Shown here piece by piece: positions 39,559-48,394 of a stretch of DNA of 64,000 nucleotides. Made by a program: the position numbers and the translations under genes. The stretch lies in contig CAIVGN010000097.1 of the NCBI GenBank assembly GCA_903905455.1, positions 120,605 through 184,604 on the forward strand. Direction: 5' to 3'. Source of the stretch: an uncultured Archangium sp. GTDB lineage: Bacteria > Myxococcota > Myxococcia > Myxococcales > Myxococcaceae. A model generated the notes under the pieces. It had not been told where the DNA came from and searched no databases. It was given only the letters and a program-made list of their open reading frames with translations. The number at the start of each line of letters is the position of its first letter. Positions within the stretch are counted from its first letter, which is position 1.

Positions 39559-41350
39559 GGGTGGGCGCTCCCTCGGGGCTCGGGGCGAGCAGGGGCTCGG
39601 CGACCTTCCGGAACATCGCGTAGGCCAGGGCGTCGACGCCGAGGTTCCCGTACCAGGCGAAGTCGAAGCGCCGTGTCAGCTCCTTGAAGGCGGCCTTGAG
39701 CGTCGAGGCGCCCTTGAAGGCGAAGAGGTACTCCCAGTTGCTCAGGGTGGGGTCGTAGTCGATGACCCCGTCGCGGTGCAGGCGCGAGAGCAGCGCCAGG
39801 TAGAGGTGCCGGATGGCGTCGCGGTATTCGCCCTTCGCGGCCAGGGCGTCGGCGAGGCCGGCCCAGGTCTCGGGTGGCTTCGACAGGGCGCTCATGGCGT
39901 CGTGCTCGAGGGGCTGCTGCGAGAGGCCGCCCGACTCGTCGAGGCCCGTCTGCTGGGGCTTCTTCTTCTTCATCGAGCGCACGAGGATGAAGAGCAACAC
40001 CGCGGTCACCAGCACCAGCGCGCCGATCATCACCGCGTTGGCGCCGGCCATGTCGGGGGAGCTGCCGGTGGGGCTCTCGACGGGCGCCTCGCGGGGCTTG
40101 CGGTCGCGCTGCTCGAGCCACTCGAAGAGCTTCTTGAGGAGCCGCGCGAACCAGCCCTGCTCGTCGGCCTGGTCACCCTCGGCGGTGGCCGGGCGCTCGA
40201 CGACGGCCTGGAACTCGGGCCGCTCGAGGATCTGCTTCGCCTTGCCCTGGGCGTCGATGCTCGCGGGCTGGGCCTGCACCTCGGCGTAGAGCCGCAAGCC
40301 CTCGCGCAGGTCGGCCTCGGCGGCGTCGCAGTCTTCGTCGTCGTACACCCGGTGCTCGACGCGGGTGAGGAGCCGGCTGAGCGACGACTGGTCCCCGGGG
40401 GAGATGTCCTGCAACGGCGTGAGATCGACGTGCATGCCGCAATCGTCGGAGGCGGTGGCGGCGCGCTCGGCGAGGGCCGATTCGCCGCGGGCAGGCAGCG
40501 CGACCGACAGCAGCGCCGCGAGGGCCGCGATGGTGACGCCCCGCATCTTCCGGCGCGTCGGCAGTTGCTCGACCTGGGCGATGAGATCGAGGCCCTCCTG
40601 GCGCACCCGCCCGTCGATGAGCATCAACGTCGCCGCGGCCGCGCGCACCGGCTCGAAGAGGGCGAAGGTCACGGCCGCCAGCGTCGCCAGCCACGTGGTG
40701 TTGTCCACGGCCACGAAGCGCTCGGCGAAGGTGACGTCGAAGCCGAAGAGGTCGCGCCCCAGCGAGAGCACCAGCTGCGTGGAGAGGTGCAGGTTCACCG
40801 CGAGCAGCACCTGGCTGAGCCCGCACGCCCGCACCCACGGCGCGATGAACCGGGTCGGCCCCAGGAGCTTGGCGCAGGTGCCGTAGAGGCCCAGCACGCT
40901 GCCCTGGCCGCGCATGGTGACCGCGTAGCCGGCCACGTGCGCCCCGAGGAAGAGGAAGCCGATGCCCAGGGTGAAGCCCCACAGCAGCGCGTTGAGCCCG
41001 GCCATGACCGCGGCGGCGATGACGAGGCTCGGGGCGCGCTTGACGGCGGCCCACAGGCTCTGGCGCACCGAGGGGGGCGCGGTGCCGAGCACCTGCTGCT
41101 CGACGTAGTGACAGGCGGCGCCCTGGGTCAGCGCGCGCAGCACCCAGGCCAGCGTCCACAGTGCCACGGGGACGAGGAGGTCTTCGTGGCGCCGCGAGGC
41201 CTCGACCAGCGAGAACATCGCGGCCACCAGCAGCGCGCCGGTGGGCAGGGTGATGGCCCAGGCCCCGGTGGTGGTGGCGGTCAGGCGCACGGCCGCGTCG
41301 AAGAGGGCGACGGCGTTGCGGGGGCGGAGCTCGAGGGCTTCGACGGCCAT
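39551..41350 (-). CDS. large membrane protein with C-terminal DUF4129-like domain
   Basis: 599 residues. The N-terminal ~230 residues hold six or so membrane helices; a soluble domain lies at ~285-400, another helix near 425-445, and the C-terminal ~110 residues match DUF4129: YRDAIRHLYLALLSRLHRDG, then YDPTLSNWEYLF and FDFAWYGN. DUF4129 proteins pair with DUF4350, DUF58 and MoxR. Starts 3 bases after the stop of the small zinc-finger gene. Substrate unknown. Confidence 0.85.
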   Translation of the reverse strand: MAVEALELRPRNAVALFDAAVRLTATTTGAWAITLPTGALLVAAMFSLVEASRRHEDLLVPVALWTLAWVLRALTQGAACHYVEQQVLGTAPPSVRQSLWAAVKRAPSLVIAAAVMAGLNALLWGFTLGIGFLFLGAHVAGYAVTMRGQGSVLGLYGTCAKLLGPTRFIAPWVRACGLSQVLLAVNLHLSTQLVLSLGRDLFGFDVTFAERFVAVDNTTWLATLAAVTFALFEPVRAAAATLMLIDGRVRQEGLDLIAQVEQLPTRRKMRGVTIAALAALLSVALPARGESALAERAATASDDCGMHVDLTPLQDISPGDQSSLSRLLTRVEHRVYDDEDCDAAEADLREGLRLYAEVQAQPASIDAQGKAKQILERPEFQAVVERPATAEGDQADEQGWFARLLKKLFEWLEQRDRKPREAPVESPTGSSPDMAGANAVMIGALVLVTAVLLFILVRSMKKKKPQQTGLDESGGLSQQPLEHDAMSALSKPPETWAGLADALAAKGEYRDAIRHLYLALLSRLHRDGVIDYDPTLSNWEYLFAFKGASTLKAAFKELTRRFDFAWYGNLGVDALAYAMFRKVAEPLLAPSPEGAPTRA

Positions 41351-41353
41351 CGC

Positions 41354-41623
41354 TCAGCGCCCGGCCAGGAACGTGAGCCCGTAGAAGCCGCCGAAGAGCA
41401 GGGCCACCGCGGCCAACGCCAACACCACGTTGCCCGGCGACCAGTCCTTGCGCGCGACGAGGGTGCGCGCCTTCGCGAGGCGCTCACCCAGGCACTTCGC
41501 GCAGCGGTTGATGCCCTCGAACTGCGTGGTGCACTCGGTACAGATGACGTTGCGGCACTCGACGCAGATGCCGAGGCCAGCGCGTTCCGGGTGGTAGTGG
41601 CAGCGCCCTGATCCGAGAGACAT
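41354..41623 (-). CDS. small B-box-type zinc-finger membrane protein
   Basis: 89 residues. Residues ~8-47 hold CHYHPERAGLGICVECRNVI-C..C and CAKC, a B-box-like cysteine/histidine pattern (C-x-H, C..C, C..C, C..C). One C-terminal membrane helix (~66-88, VVLALAAVALLFGGFYGLTF). It is the first gene of the minus-strand cluster ending with the DUF4190 protein. Possibly a small membrane adaptor. Confidence 0.8.
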   Translation of the reverse strand: MSLGSGRCHYHPERAGLGICVECRNVICTECTTQFEGINRCAKCLGERLAKARTLVARKDWSPGNVVLALAAVALLFGGFYGLTFLAGR

Positions 41624-41651
41624 CAGGGCGCCGAGCCTATACCGCGACCCC

Positions 41652-43163
41652 TCAGAGTTCTTCGAGGAACTCGTCGTTGTACGTGTAGCGGCCGAGGCGC
41701 TTGAGCAGGGCCTCCATCGCTTCCACGGGCTTCACGCTGAAGAGCATGCCGCGCAGCTTCTTCACCTTCTCGTACTCCTTGAAGACGAAGAGCTTCTCTT
41801 CCTTGCGCGTGCCCGACTGGGCGATGTTGATCGCCGGCCAGATGCGCTTCTCGGCGAGGAGGCGATCGAGGGTGACCTCGGAGTTCCCGGTGCCCTTGAA
41901 CTCCTCGAAGATCACCTCGTCCATGCGGCTGCCGGTGTCGATGAGCGCGGTGCCGATGATGGTCAGCGTGCCGGCCTCTTCCGTGGCGCGCGCGGCGCCG
42001 AAGAGCCGCTTGGGCTTCTCGAGCGCCCGGCTGTCGACGCCGCCGGACATGGTGCGTCCCGACGACTCGACTTCCTTGTTGTACGAGCGGGCGAGGCGGG
42101 TGATCGAGTCGAGCAGCACCACCACGTCCTTGCCGGCCTCCACGAGGCGCTTGGCGCGCTCCATGGCGAGCTCGGCGACGCGGAGGTGATCGGCCGTCTT
42201 GTGATCGCTCGACGACGCGAGGATCTCGGCCTTGATGTTGCGCTTCATGTCCGTCACTTCTTCCGGACGCTCGTCGATCAACACCACCATGAGGTGCATC
42301 TCGGGGTGGTTGGTGAGGATCGCCTGGGCGATGCGCTGGAGCATGATCGTCTTGCCCGTCTTGGGCGGGGCGACGATCAGCGCGCGCTGACCCTTGCCCA
42401 GCGGCGCGATCAGGTCGAGCACCCGGGTCACGAACTCCTTGTGGCCGTTCTCGAGCTTGATGCGATCGATGGGGTCGACGGAGGTCAGGTCGGCGAAGTG
42501 CGGGAGCCGCGTGGCGACCTCCACCGGCTGGCCGTCGATGCTCTCCACGCTGATGATGGTGCCCTTGAGGCCCTTCATCTGCGCCTTGGCGACGACGTAC
42601 TGGCCGGCGCGCAGGCGGAGCTTCTGCACCAGGTTCTTGGGGATCTCCGCGTCGTCCGGCCCGGGCAACAGGCTGCGCTTGATGCTGCGCAGGGCCGCGT
42701 TCTGGCCCTTGACGTCGAGATCGAGCACGCCCTCGACCTGCTGCACGGGCACCGAGACCGGCAGGCCCTGCGACTGCTGCTGCCGCATGGTGGTCTGCTG
42801 CTGGGTCTGGGCCTGCGCCTGCGCGAGCCGCTGCTTGTACTGGTCGAGTTCCTGCGCGGTGAGGAAGACGTTCACCACCTGCCCGTCGGGCTGGATGATC
42901 TTCCGGAACGCCTGGCCGTCTTCCGCGAAGAAGACCGGGTTGCCCTTGCGACGACGACGCCTGCGCTTGCGGCGACCCTGGCCGGCCTGGCCTGGCTGCC
43001 CGGGCTGTCCACCCTGGGGCTGCCCGGCGGCACCGGCTTCGCCACCTTCGTCGGGACCGTCGTCAGGACCCTCGTCGTCCCCGTCATCACCCTCGTCGGA
43101 CTGCGGCGCGGGCGGCGTGGGAGACGTCGGGTCAGTCGGGTCAGGCAATTCCTGTTCACTCAT
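41652..43163 (-). CDS. rho: transcription termination factor Rho
   Basis: 503 residues. Walker A APPKTGKT near 266-273; RNA-binding and ATPase blocks are intact: VVLIDERPEEVTDMKRNIKA, LLDSITRLARSYNKEVESSG, and the R-loop/Q-loop region ALEKPKRLFGAARATEEAGT. The N-terminal ~150 residues contain an acidic Asp/Glu/Pro/Gly run, an RRKRRRRRRK basic run, and a Gln-rich stretch (QQQTTMRQQQSQG), an insertion typical of Rho from high-GC bacteria. A 181-base leader lies upstream to the sppA stop; I see no clear regulatory hairpin in it. Confidence 0.96.
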   Translation of the reverse strand: MSEQELPDPTDPTSPTPPAPQSDEGDDGDDEGPDDGPDEGGEAGAAGQPQGGQPGQPGQAGQGRRKRRRRRRKGNPVFFAEDGQAFRKIIQPDGQVVNVFLTAQELDQYKQRLAQAQAQTQQQTTMRQQQSQGLPVSVPVQQVEGVLDLDVKGQNAALRSIKRSLLPGPDDAEIPKNLVQKLRLRAGQYVVAKAQMKGLKGTIISVESIDGQPVEVATRLPHFADLTSVDPIDRIKLENGHKEFVTRVLDLIAPLGKGQRALIVAPPKTGKTIMLQRIAQAILTNHPEMHLMVVLIDERPEEVTDMKRNIKAEILASSSDHKTADHLRVAELAMERAKRLVEAGKDVVVLLDSITRLARSYNKEVESSGRTMSGGVDSRALEKPKRLFGAARATEEAGTLTIIGTALIDTGSRMDEVIFEEFKGTGNSEVTLDRLLAEKRIWPAINIAQSGTRKEEKLFVFKEYEKVKKLRGMLFSVKPVEAMEALLKRLGRYTYNDEFLEEL

Positions 43164-43344
43164 GCTTCTTCACCGCTGAACGCTCCAATGCCCGGAGCGA
43201 CCGGCGTCCTCTTCTCGCTGTGGGGCAGGGTGCAGACCACGGGGTGCAGACCAACCGTGCGCGCCCTGAACCGGACCGGGGCCCCCCTTCACGAGGCGCC
43301 CGAACGACCCGGCCCGTTTTTCGTAGCAGCGGACCGGCGAAACT

Positions 43345-45816
43345 TCACCTGATTTCAACGGAGTACTCGAGCCGGGCCTGGACTCCGGGCCGGTCGAGCA
43401 GCCACGCGGCGGCCCCGAGGCGCTCGGCGAGCGACTGGAGCCCGGGCGGGAGCAGCGGTGTGGTGGGCAGGGCGGTCTCCAGCAGCGACTGGGGGGCGGT
43501 GGCGCCGAGCAGCGTAGGCAGCAGCCCGCCGGGCGCCTGGGCGATGGTGATCGCCAGCTCCCCGGTCACGCCCGACTTCTCCTGGGCCAGCGCGACGGCG
43601 TCCATCAGGCCCCCGAGGCGGTCGACGAGGCCCCGGGCCTTCGCGTCCTCGCCGCTCCACACGCGCCCGCGGGCCACGGCGTCCACGTCGTCCTTCTTCA
43701 TCTTCCGGCTCGTGGCGACCTCGGTGATGAACGAGTCGTAGAAGTCGTCGATCCACTTCTGGGCGGCGACGCGCTGGTCGGGCGTCCACGGCTCGAAGTT
43801 GTCGGTGAGGCCCGCGAGCTTGCCCCGCGAGAGGCTGACCTGGGTGGTGCCGAACTCCTCGGCGAGCTTCTGGATCGAGGGCTTCACGTAGAACACGCCG
43901 ATGCTGCCGGTCAGCGTGGTGGGCGAGGCGATGATCTCGTCGGCGCCCATGGCCACGTAGTACCCACCGCTCGCCGCGACGTCGCCCATGGAGGCGATGA
44001 CCGGCTTCTTCTTCTTCGCCTCGAGCACCGCGCGGTACATCAGGTCGCTGGCGAGCGCGTCGCCGCCGCCCGAGTCGACGCGCACCACGATGGCCGCCAC
44101 CGAGCTGTCGTCGGCCGCCGCGGACAGCGCCTGGATGAAGCTCTCGGCCCCCGCGGTCTCGCCGGTGATGGGGTTGCTGCCGTTCTTGCCGCCGCTGATG
44201 CCGCCGAGCACCGGCACGATGGCGATGGACCGCTGCGTGCCCCAGCGCTCGTCCCGGGTGTCGAAGGGGCGGTAGCTGCGGGCCACGCGCGCGCCGGGCA
44301 GTTGCTCGCCGATGAACTCGTCGAACTGCTGCGGGGTGAGCAGCGCGTCGATCTGCTTGAGGGCCACCGCGCGCTTCGGAGGCTTGAGCCCCTCGTCGAC
44401 GGCCGCCTGCCAGGCCGCGGGCTCGATGCCGCGTGATTCCTTCACCCGGGCGGCGATGATCTTCGCGTTGGTGTCGAGGTACGCGTTGATCGTCTCGCGC
44501 TGCGCGTCGCTCATGTCCATGCGGGTGAACTGGTCGGGGAAGTTCTTGTAGGCCCCGACGCGGGCCACGTCGACGTCGATGCCGAAGCGCTTCGCGGTGC
44601 CGCCGAAGAAGGTGATGCTGGTGCGCAGCCCGTCGATGAGCACCATCGCCTGGGGCGCGGCGTAGATGCCGTCGCAGGCGGAGATCATCAGGTACTCGGG
44701 GTCACCCACCGACAGCACGTAGGCGTAGACCTTCTTGCCCGCGGCGCGCAGCTTGAGGATCGCGGTGCGCACCTCGTCGGCGCGCGAGAGCCCGATGCCG
44801 GCGCCTTCCACCTTGAGCACCAGGGCCTTCAGTTCGGGGTCCATGGCGGCGCGCTCGAGGAAGCGCAAGAAGCGCAGGTAGCGATCTTCACCCGCGATGC
44901 CCAGCAGCGAGCCCAGGGTGCCGCTGGACGAACCGCCGAGATCCGAGAGTGAGACCACGGCGATCTTCTGCTGCGGCACGATGGTGTCGGAGGCGTCGAT
45001 CGAGACGCGCGCAGCGAACTGCCAGTTGAGCTGCCCGTCACCGTACGCGACGCCCTGCGTGTAGCCAAAGTTGTCGATGTCCACGCCCACCGCGGCGTGC
45101 ACGAAGAGCGGCGAGGTGCCGTCGAAGGCGTGGCTCACGCCGGCCATCAAGCGCAGCCCCTTCACGACCTTCGCCTGCAGCGTGTACTGGAGCCGGCTGC
45201 TGGCGATGGGCTTGTGCTCGGGCAACACCCAGTCGACGCCCAGGGTGACGCGCTCGCCGAAGGGGCGCAGGCCGAAGCCCACCGTCCACTCGCGGCCCAG
45301 GGTGGTGGTGGCCGTGTGCGGGGTGTTCAGGTTGCGGACGAAGGCGGCCATGGACAGCCAGCGCAGCGGCCGTGACTGCAGGCCCACGTCGAGGGAGGTC
45401 AGCGACTGCACGTCCCCGCCGAAGAACCAGTTCACCGTGGCGCCCACCGAGAACTGCTGCGGGCCCACCGAGAGGCCGAGGGCCGACTTGGCGCGCTCCG
45501 GGGCGCCGGCCGGGCGCAGCCACTCGAAGCCGACGCCGAGGCCCACGAGGTCGCCGATGCTCGACGCGAACCACACGCCGTCGTTGTCCTGTGAGCGCAC
45601 GTTGCTGCGCTCGTGCAGGTACCAGGCGTTGAGGCGCCCCACGCGGCCGAGGCCGGCGGGGTTGTAGACCAGCGAGGTGGCCTCATCGCTCCAGGCCGCC
45701 GAGCCGGGGAGCTGGGTGGTGCCGCGCGAGAGATCGACCCCGCCGACGGCCGCGGTCTGGGCTGAAGCGAGGCCCGCGAGGAGCAGGCCGACCAGCAACG
45801 ACGAGCGCAAGATCAT
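43345..45816 (-). CDS. sppA: SppA-type signal peptide peptidase fused to an N-terminal outer-membrane-like barrel
   Basis: 823 residues with a signal peptide (MILRSSLLVGLLLAGLASA). Residues ~20-280 look like a beta-barrel domain (GSAAWSDEATSLVYNPAGLG, as in FadL/PorV-like starts). Residues ~285-823 are a tandem-repeat SppA (67K type). The catalytic lysine is in VGAYKNFPDQFTR (~422) and the nucleophile serine in MGDVAASGGYYVAMGAD (~616). SppA normally degrades leftover signal peptides at the inner membrane; with a barrel in front it would be outer-membrane located, facing the periplasm. The fusion is continuous in frame. Confidence 0.9.
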   Translation of the reverse strand: MILRSSLLVGLLLAGLASAQTAAVGGVDLSRGTTQLPGSAAWSDEATSLVYNPAGLGRVGRLNAWYLHERSNVRSQDNDGVWFASSIGDLVGLGVGFEWLRPAGAPERAKSALGLSVGPQQFSVGATVNWFFGGDVQSLTSLDVGLQSRPLRWLSMAAFVRNLNTPHTATTTLGREWTVGFGLRPFGERVTLGVDWVLPEHKPIASSRLQYTLQAKVVKGLRLMAGVSHAFDGTSPLFVHAAVGVDIDNFGYTQGVAYGDGQLNWQFAARVSIDASDTIVPQQKIAVVSLSDLGGSSSGTLGSLLGIAGEDRYLRFLRFLERAAMDPELKALVLKVEGAGIGLSRADEVRTAILKLRAAGKKVYAYVLSVGDPEYLMISACDGIYAAPQAMVLIDGLRTSITFFGGTAKRFGIDVDVARVGAYKNFPDQFTRMDMSDAQRETINAYLDTNAKIIAARVKESRGIEPAAWQAAVDEGLKPPKRAVALKQIDALLTPQQFDEFIGEQLPGARVARSYRPFDTRDERWGTQRSIAIVPVLGGISGGKNGSNPITGETAGAESFIQALSAAADDSSVAAIVVRVDSGGGDALASDLMYRAVLEAKKKKPVIASMGDVAASGGYYVAMGADEIIASPTTLTGSIGVFYVKPSIQKLAEEFGTTQVSLSRGKLAGLTDNFEPWTPDQRVAAQKWIDDFYDSFITEVATSRKMKKDDVDAVARGRVWSGEDAKARGLVDRLGGLMDAVALAQEKSGVTGELAITIAQAPGGLLPTLLGATAPQSLLETALPTTPLLPPGLQSLAERLGAAAWLLDRPGVQARLEYSVEIR

Positions 45817-45835
45817 GCGCCGCGTCTACTACGGC

Positions 45836-47044
45836 TCACCAGTCTTCAGTGCCGTTCTGGTTGTCGAGCGGGTCGCCGCCCTTGCTCTTCTTCTCGCGGG
45901 TGATGTTGCGGCCACCGCGGTCTTCGCCCTGCCACTCTTCCATGCCGTGCTTGTTGTCGAGCGGGTCGGCCGAGCGGCTGACCTTCTCGCCGGTGCCCTC
46001 GGCGTTGAGCAGGTGGTTGACCATGCGGGCCACCTCGCCCTTGAGCTGGCCGAACTCGTCGCCCTGGAAGGAGGCGCGCTTGATGGCGATGCGGCGGCCG
46101 GTCTTGAGATCGAAGTAGGCCATGGTCAGCTCGGTCGACTCGCCCGACTCGGCCTCGCGCAGCACGCCGATCACCGCGCGGTCGAGCTTGAGCGAGCTGG
46201 CGACGCTGCTCATGGTCTGGCCGCCCTTGTCCTTGAGCGCCTCGCCGGCGAGCCGGTCCATCAGCGCGTCGAAGGCCTTGTATCCGGCGGTGGCGGTGAG
46301 CTCCTGCGTGATGTCCTGGTCTTCGGGGGTCACCTCGAGCATCACGCCCAGTTGCTTGAAGCCGGGGCGCTCGATGCGCATGAGGTGCTTGCCGATGGGC
46401 AGCGTCTGCATGGTGAGGGGCGAGTAGCCCTGGAGATCGCCGTTCAGGAAGACCCGGGCGCCGGCCGGCTTGGTCTTCACCGTGACGTTGCCGCGCAGCT
46501 GCGCGTTGCGGCTGGTGGCCACCAGGGCCTTGAGCGCGAGGAAGTTCTGGGGGTAGCGCTTGCGGTCGAGGTCGAGGGTGGGCGCGAGCGCGAGCAGGTC
46601 GAGGATGGCGATCTTCGACTCTTCGACGTCACCGCGCGCCTGCAGCACCGAGGCGTACATGGCCACGGCCTCGCACAGGTTGCCGCAGGTCTTCATCGCG
46701 CCGACGGACTTGCCGTATTCCTTGATCGTCGCGCGCAGCTTGCGCTCGGCGTCTTCGTAGTTGCGGTCGTCGAAGGCGGCCTTGCTCTCCTTGAAGCCCG
46801 TGTCGGCGCGCTTGAGGGAGGCGACCGCTTCTTCGTCGGGGGTGATGCCGAAGAGATCGTCGCTGGAGCGAACGAGCACGCCGGCGTACTCGCGCAGCGC
46901 CTCGTTGGCGAAGGCCTCGACCTTGAGCGTGAGCCCCTCGGAGCCCTTGTCCATGGGGAGGATCAGCGCGGAGGTGCGCTTTTCAGCGGGCGCCGCGGCG
47001 AAGGCGGTCGCCGCGACCAGACAACCGAGTAGCGCGAACTTCAT
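45836..47044 (-). CDS. secreted PEGA-domain protein with C-terminal DPLDN repeats
   Basis: 402 residues from the ATG at 47044, giving the signal peptide MKFALLGCLVAATAFA. A helical, TPR-like region (~90-180) precedes a PEGA domain (~190-255: VTVKTKPAGARVFLNGDLQG, SPLTMQTLPIGKHLMRIERP). The tail carries two imperfect copies of a 12-residue motif, DPLDNKHGMEEW and DPLDNQNGTEDW, the second at the very C-terminus. Layout is shared with the next gene, so the pair are paralogues. Likely periplasmic or surface role. Confidence 0.8.
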   Translation of the reverse strand: MKFALLGCLVAATAFAAAPAEKRTSALILPMDKGSEGLTLKVEAFANEALREYAGVLVRSSDDLFGITPDEEAVASLKRADTGFKESKAAFDDRNYEDAERKLRATIKEYGKSVGAMKTCGNLCEAVAMYASVLQARGDVEESKIAILDLLALAPTLDLDRKRYPQNFLALKALVATSRNAQLRGNVTVKTKPAGARVFLNGDLQGYSPLTMQTLPIGKHLMRIERPGFKQLGVMLEVTPEDQDITQELTATAGYKAFDALMDRLAGEALKDKGGQTMSSVASSLKLDRAVIGVLREAESGESTELTMAYFDLKTGRRIAIKRASFQGDEFGQLKGEVARMVNHLLNAEGTGEKVSRSADPLDNKHGMEEWQGEDRGGRNITREKKSKGGDPLDNQNGTEDW

Positions 47045-47051
47045 TTGCACC

Positions 47052-48242
47052 TCAGGGGGAACCAAGCAGGACGTTGAACGGGCGCGGGCCCGGATTGTTC
47101 GCAGCCACCACGCCCGCCGCCGTTGCGCCGCCCACCGCCACCACGCCGATCGCCGTCCAGAACCACCACTTCTTGTACACGGGGCCACCGGCCGCCGGTT
47201 CCTCCACGCCCTCCACCGGCGCGTCGAGCGAGGCGACCATGGCCGACCCGGGCTTGGCGATGAAGCGGCTGATCTTCTTGGCCGTCTCGGCCAGTTCCTC
47301 GCTGGAGATCGACAGGCCGCCGAGGCGGTTGCCGGTCTCCACGTCCCACACCTCGGCCAGCGAGCCGTCGGACATCACCAGGAAGCGGGCCTTGACCGTC
47401 TCGCCGAGCTTCCGGGCGTTGGGCGGCAGCTTGCCCTTGGCGCCCACGCCCTTGCCGATGGCGCTCGTCGCGCCGTCCCGCACCTCGGCGTAGCCCGGCG
47501 CGGCCTTCAGTTCGGGCTTCACGCTGGCACCTTCCTTCGTCACGTCGGCGAAGACGCCGGTGGACTCGTAGCCGGCCTTGGAGAGCAGCAGCAGGTGGCG
47601 GCCCACGGGCACCGCGGGCGCGTCGCTCAGCGGGGTGACGCCGAGGGTCTTGCCGCGCAGCGAGATCTGCGCGCCCGGGGGCGTGGAGTCGACGGTGAGC
47701 TTGCCGGTGGGCTTGTTGTTGACCTCGGCCAGGGCCTTGTCGAAGGCCTTCTTCACGTCGTTGCCGTAGACCTGCGGGTCGCACGTCAGCTCGGCGTTGT
47801 GGAGCAGGGCGCGGGTGAACTCCTCCTGGCCCTTCTTCAGCTGGCTCTTGCCGCCGTTCTGGATGGCGAGGGCGCCGATGAAGAAGTGCGCGTCGGCGAG
47901 GCTCTTGGCGTCGCTCGCCTCGGGGTGCTTGACGAAGAACTCGAGGGCGGCGGTCCACTTCGCGGCGGATCCTTCGTAGTCGAGGTCGTCGTAGGCCTGG
48001 CGCGCGTCCTTGGCGAGCTTGTCGCCGGTGTCGTCGCGGGGCGGCGCGGGGAAGTCATCGGCCACTTCGACGACGCTCACCGACTCGGAGTCGAGGGCCT
48101 TGCCCAGCTGCAGCTCGAGCCTGGTGGCGGCGGCTTCATCAGGCGACGAGACGAACACCGCGGCCTTCGACGGAAGGGACGGCTTCGACGGGGCGGCGGT
48201 CCCCTGGGGGGCGGCCAGCACAAGAAGGAGAAGTGGGAGCAC
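47052..48242 (-). CDS. secreted PEGA-domain protein with C-terminal membrane helix
   Basis: 396 residues from the GTG at 48242 (MLPLLLLVLAAPQGTAA, signal-like). TPR-like helices (~75-165) are followed by a PEGA domain (~180-245: LTVDSTPPGAQISLRGKTLG, PVGRHLLLLSKAGYES). A C-terminal hydrophobic helix (KKWWFWTAIGVVAVGGATAA) of the type often seen at the end of myxobacterial PEGA proteins comes near 360-385. Seven bases before the paralogous PEGA gene, so probably one transcript. Confidence 0.8.
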   Translation of the reverse strand: MLPLLLLVLAAPQGTAAPSKPSLPSKAAVFVSSPDEAAATRLELQLGKALDSESVSVVEVADDFPAPPRDDTGDKLAKDARQAYDDLDYEGSAAKWTAALEFFVKHPEASDAKSLADAHFFIGALAIQNGGKSQLKKGQEEFTRALLHNAELTCDPQVYGNDVKKAFDKALAEVNNKPTGKLTVDSTPPGAQISLRGKTLGVTPLSDAPAVPVGRHLLLLSKAGYESTGVFADVTKEGASVKPELKAAPGYAEVRDGATSAIGKGVGAKGKLPPNARKLGETVKARFLVMSDGSLAEVWDVETGNRLGGLSISSEELAETAKKISRFIAKPGSAMVASLDAPVEGVEEPAAGGPVYKKWWFWTAIGVVAVGGATAAGVVAANNPGPRPFNVLLGSP

Positions 48243-48394
48243 GGGCGGGCAGCCTAGTCAGATCCGCAGCCATTCCGCGAGGTTGGCTTGCGATTCTGTG
48301 TTGCCGGCGAGATCGGGGCTGGTAAGGTCGCCCGCGATCAGCCCTGTAGCAGGTGCATCAGGGCCCGCAACGACTGAAAAGAACGAGGGATTTC

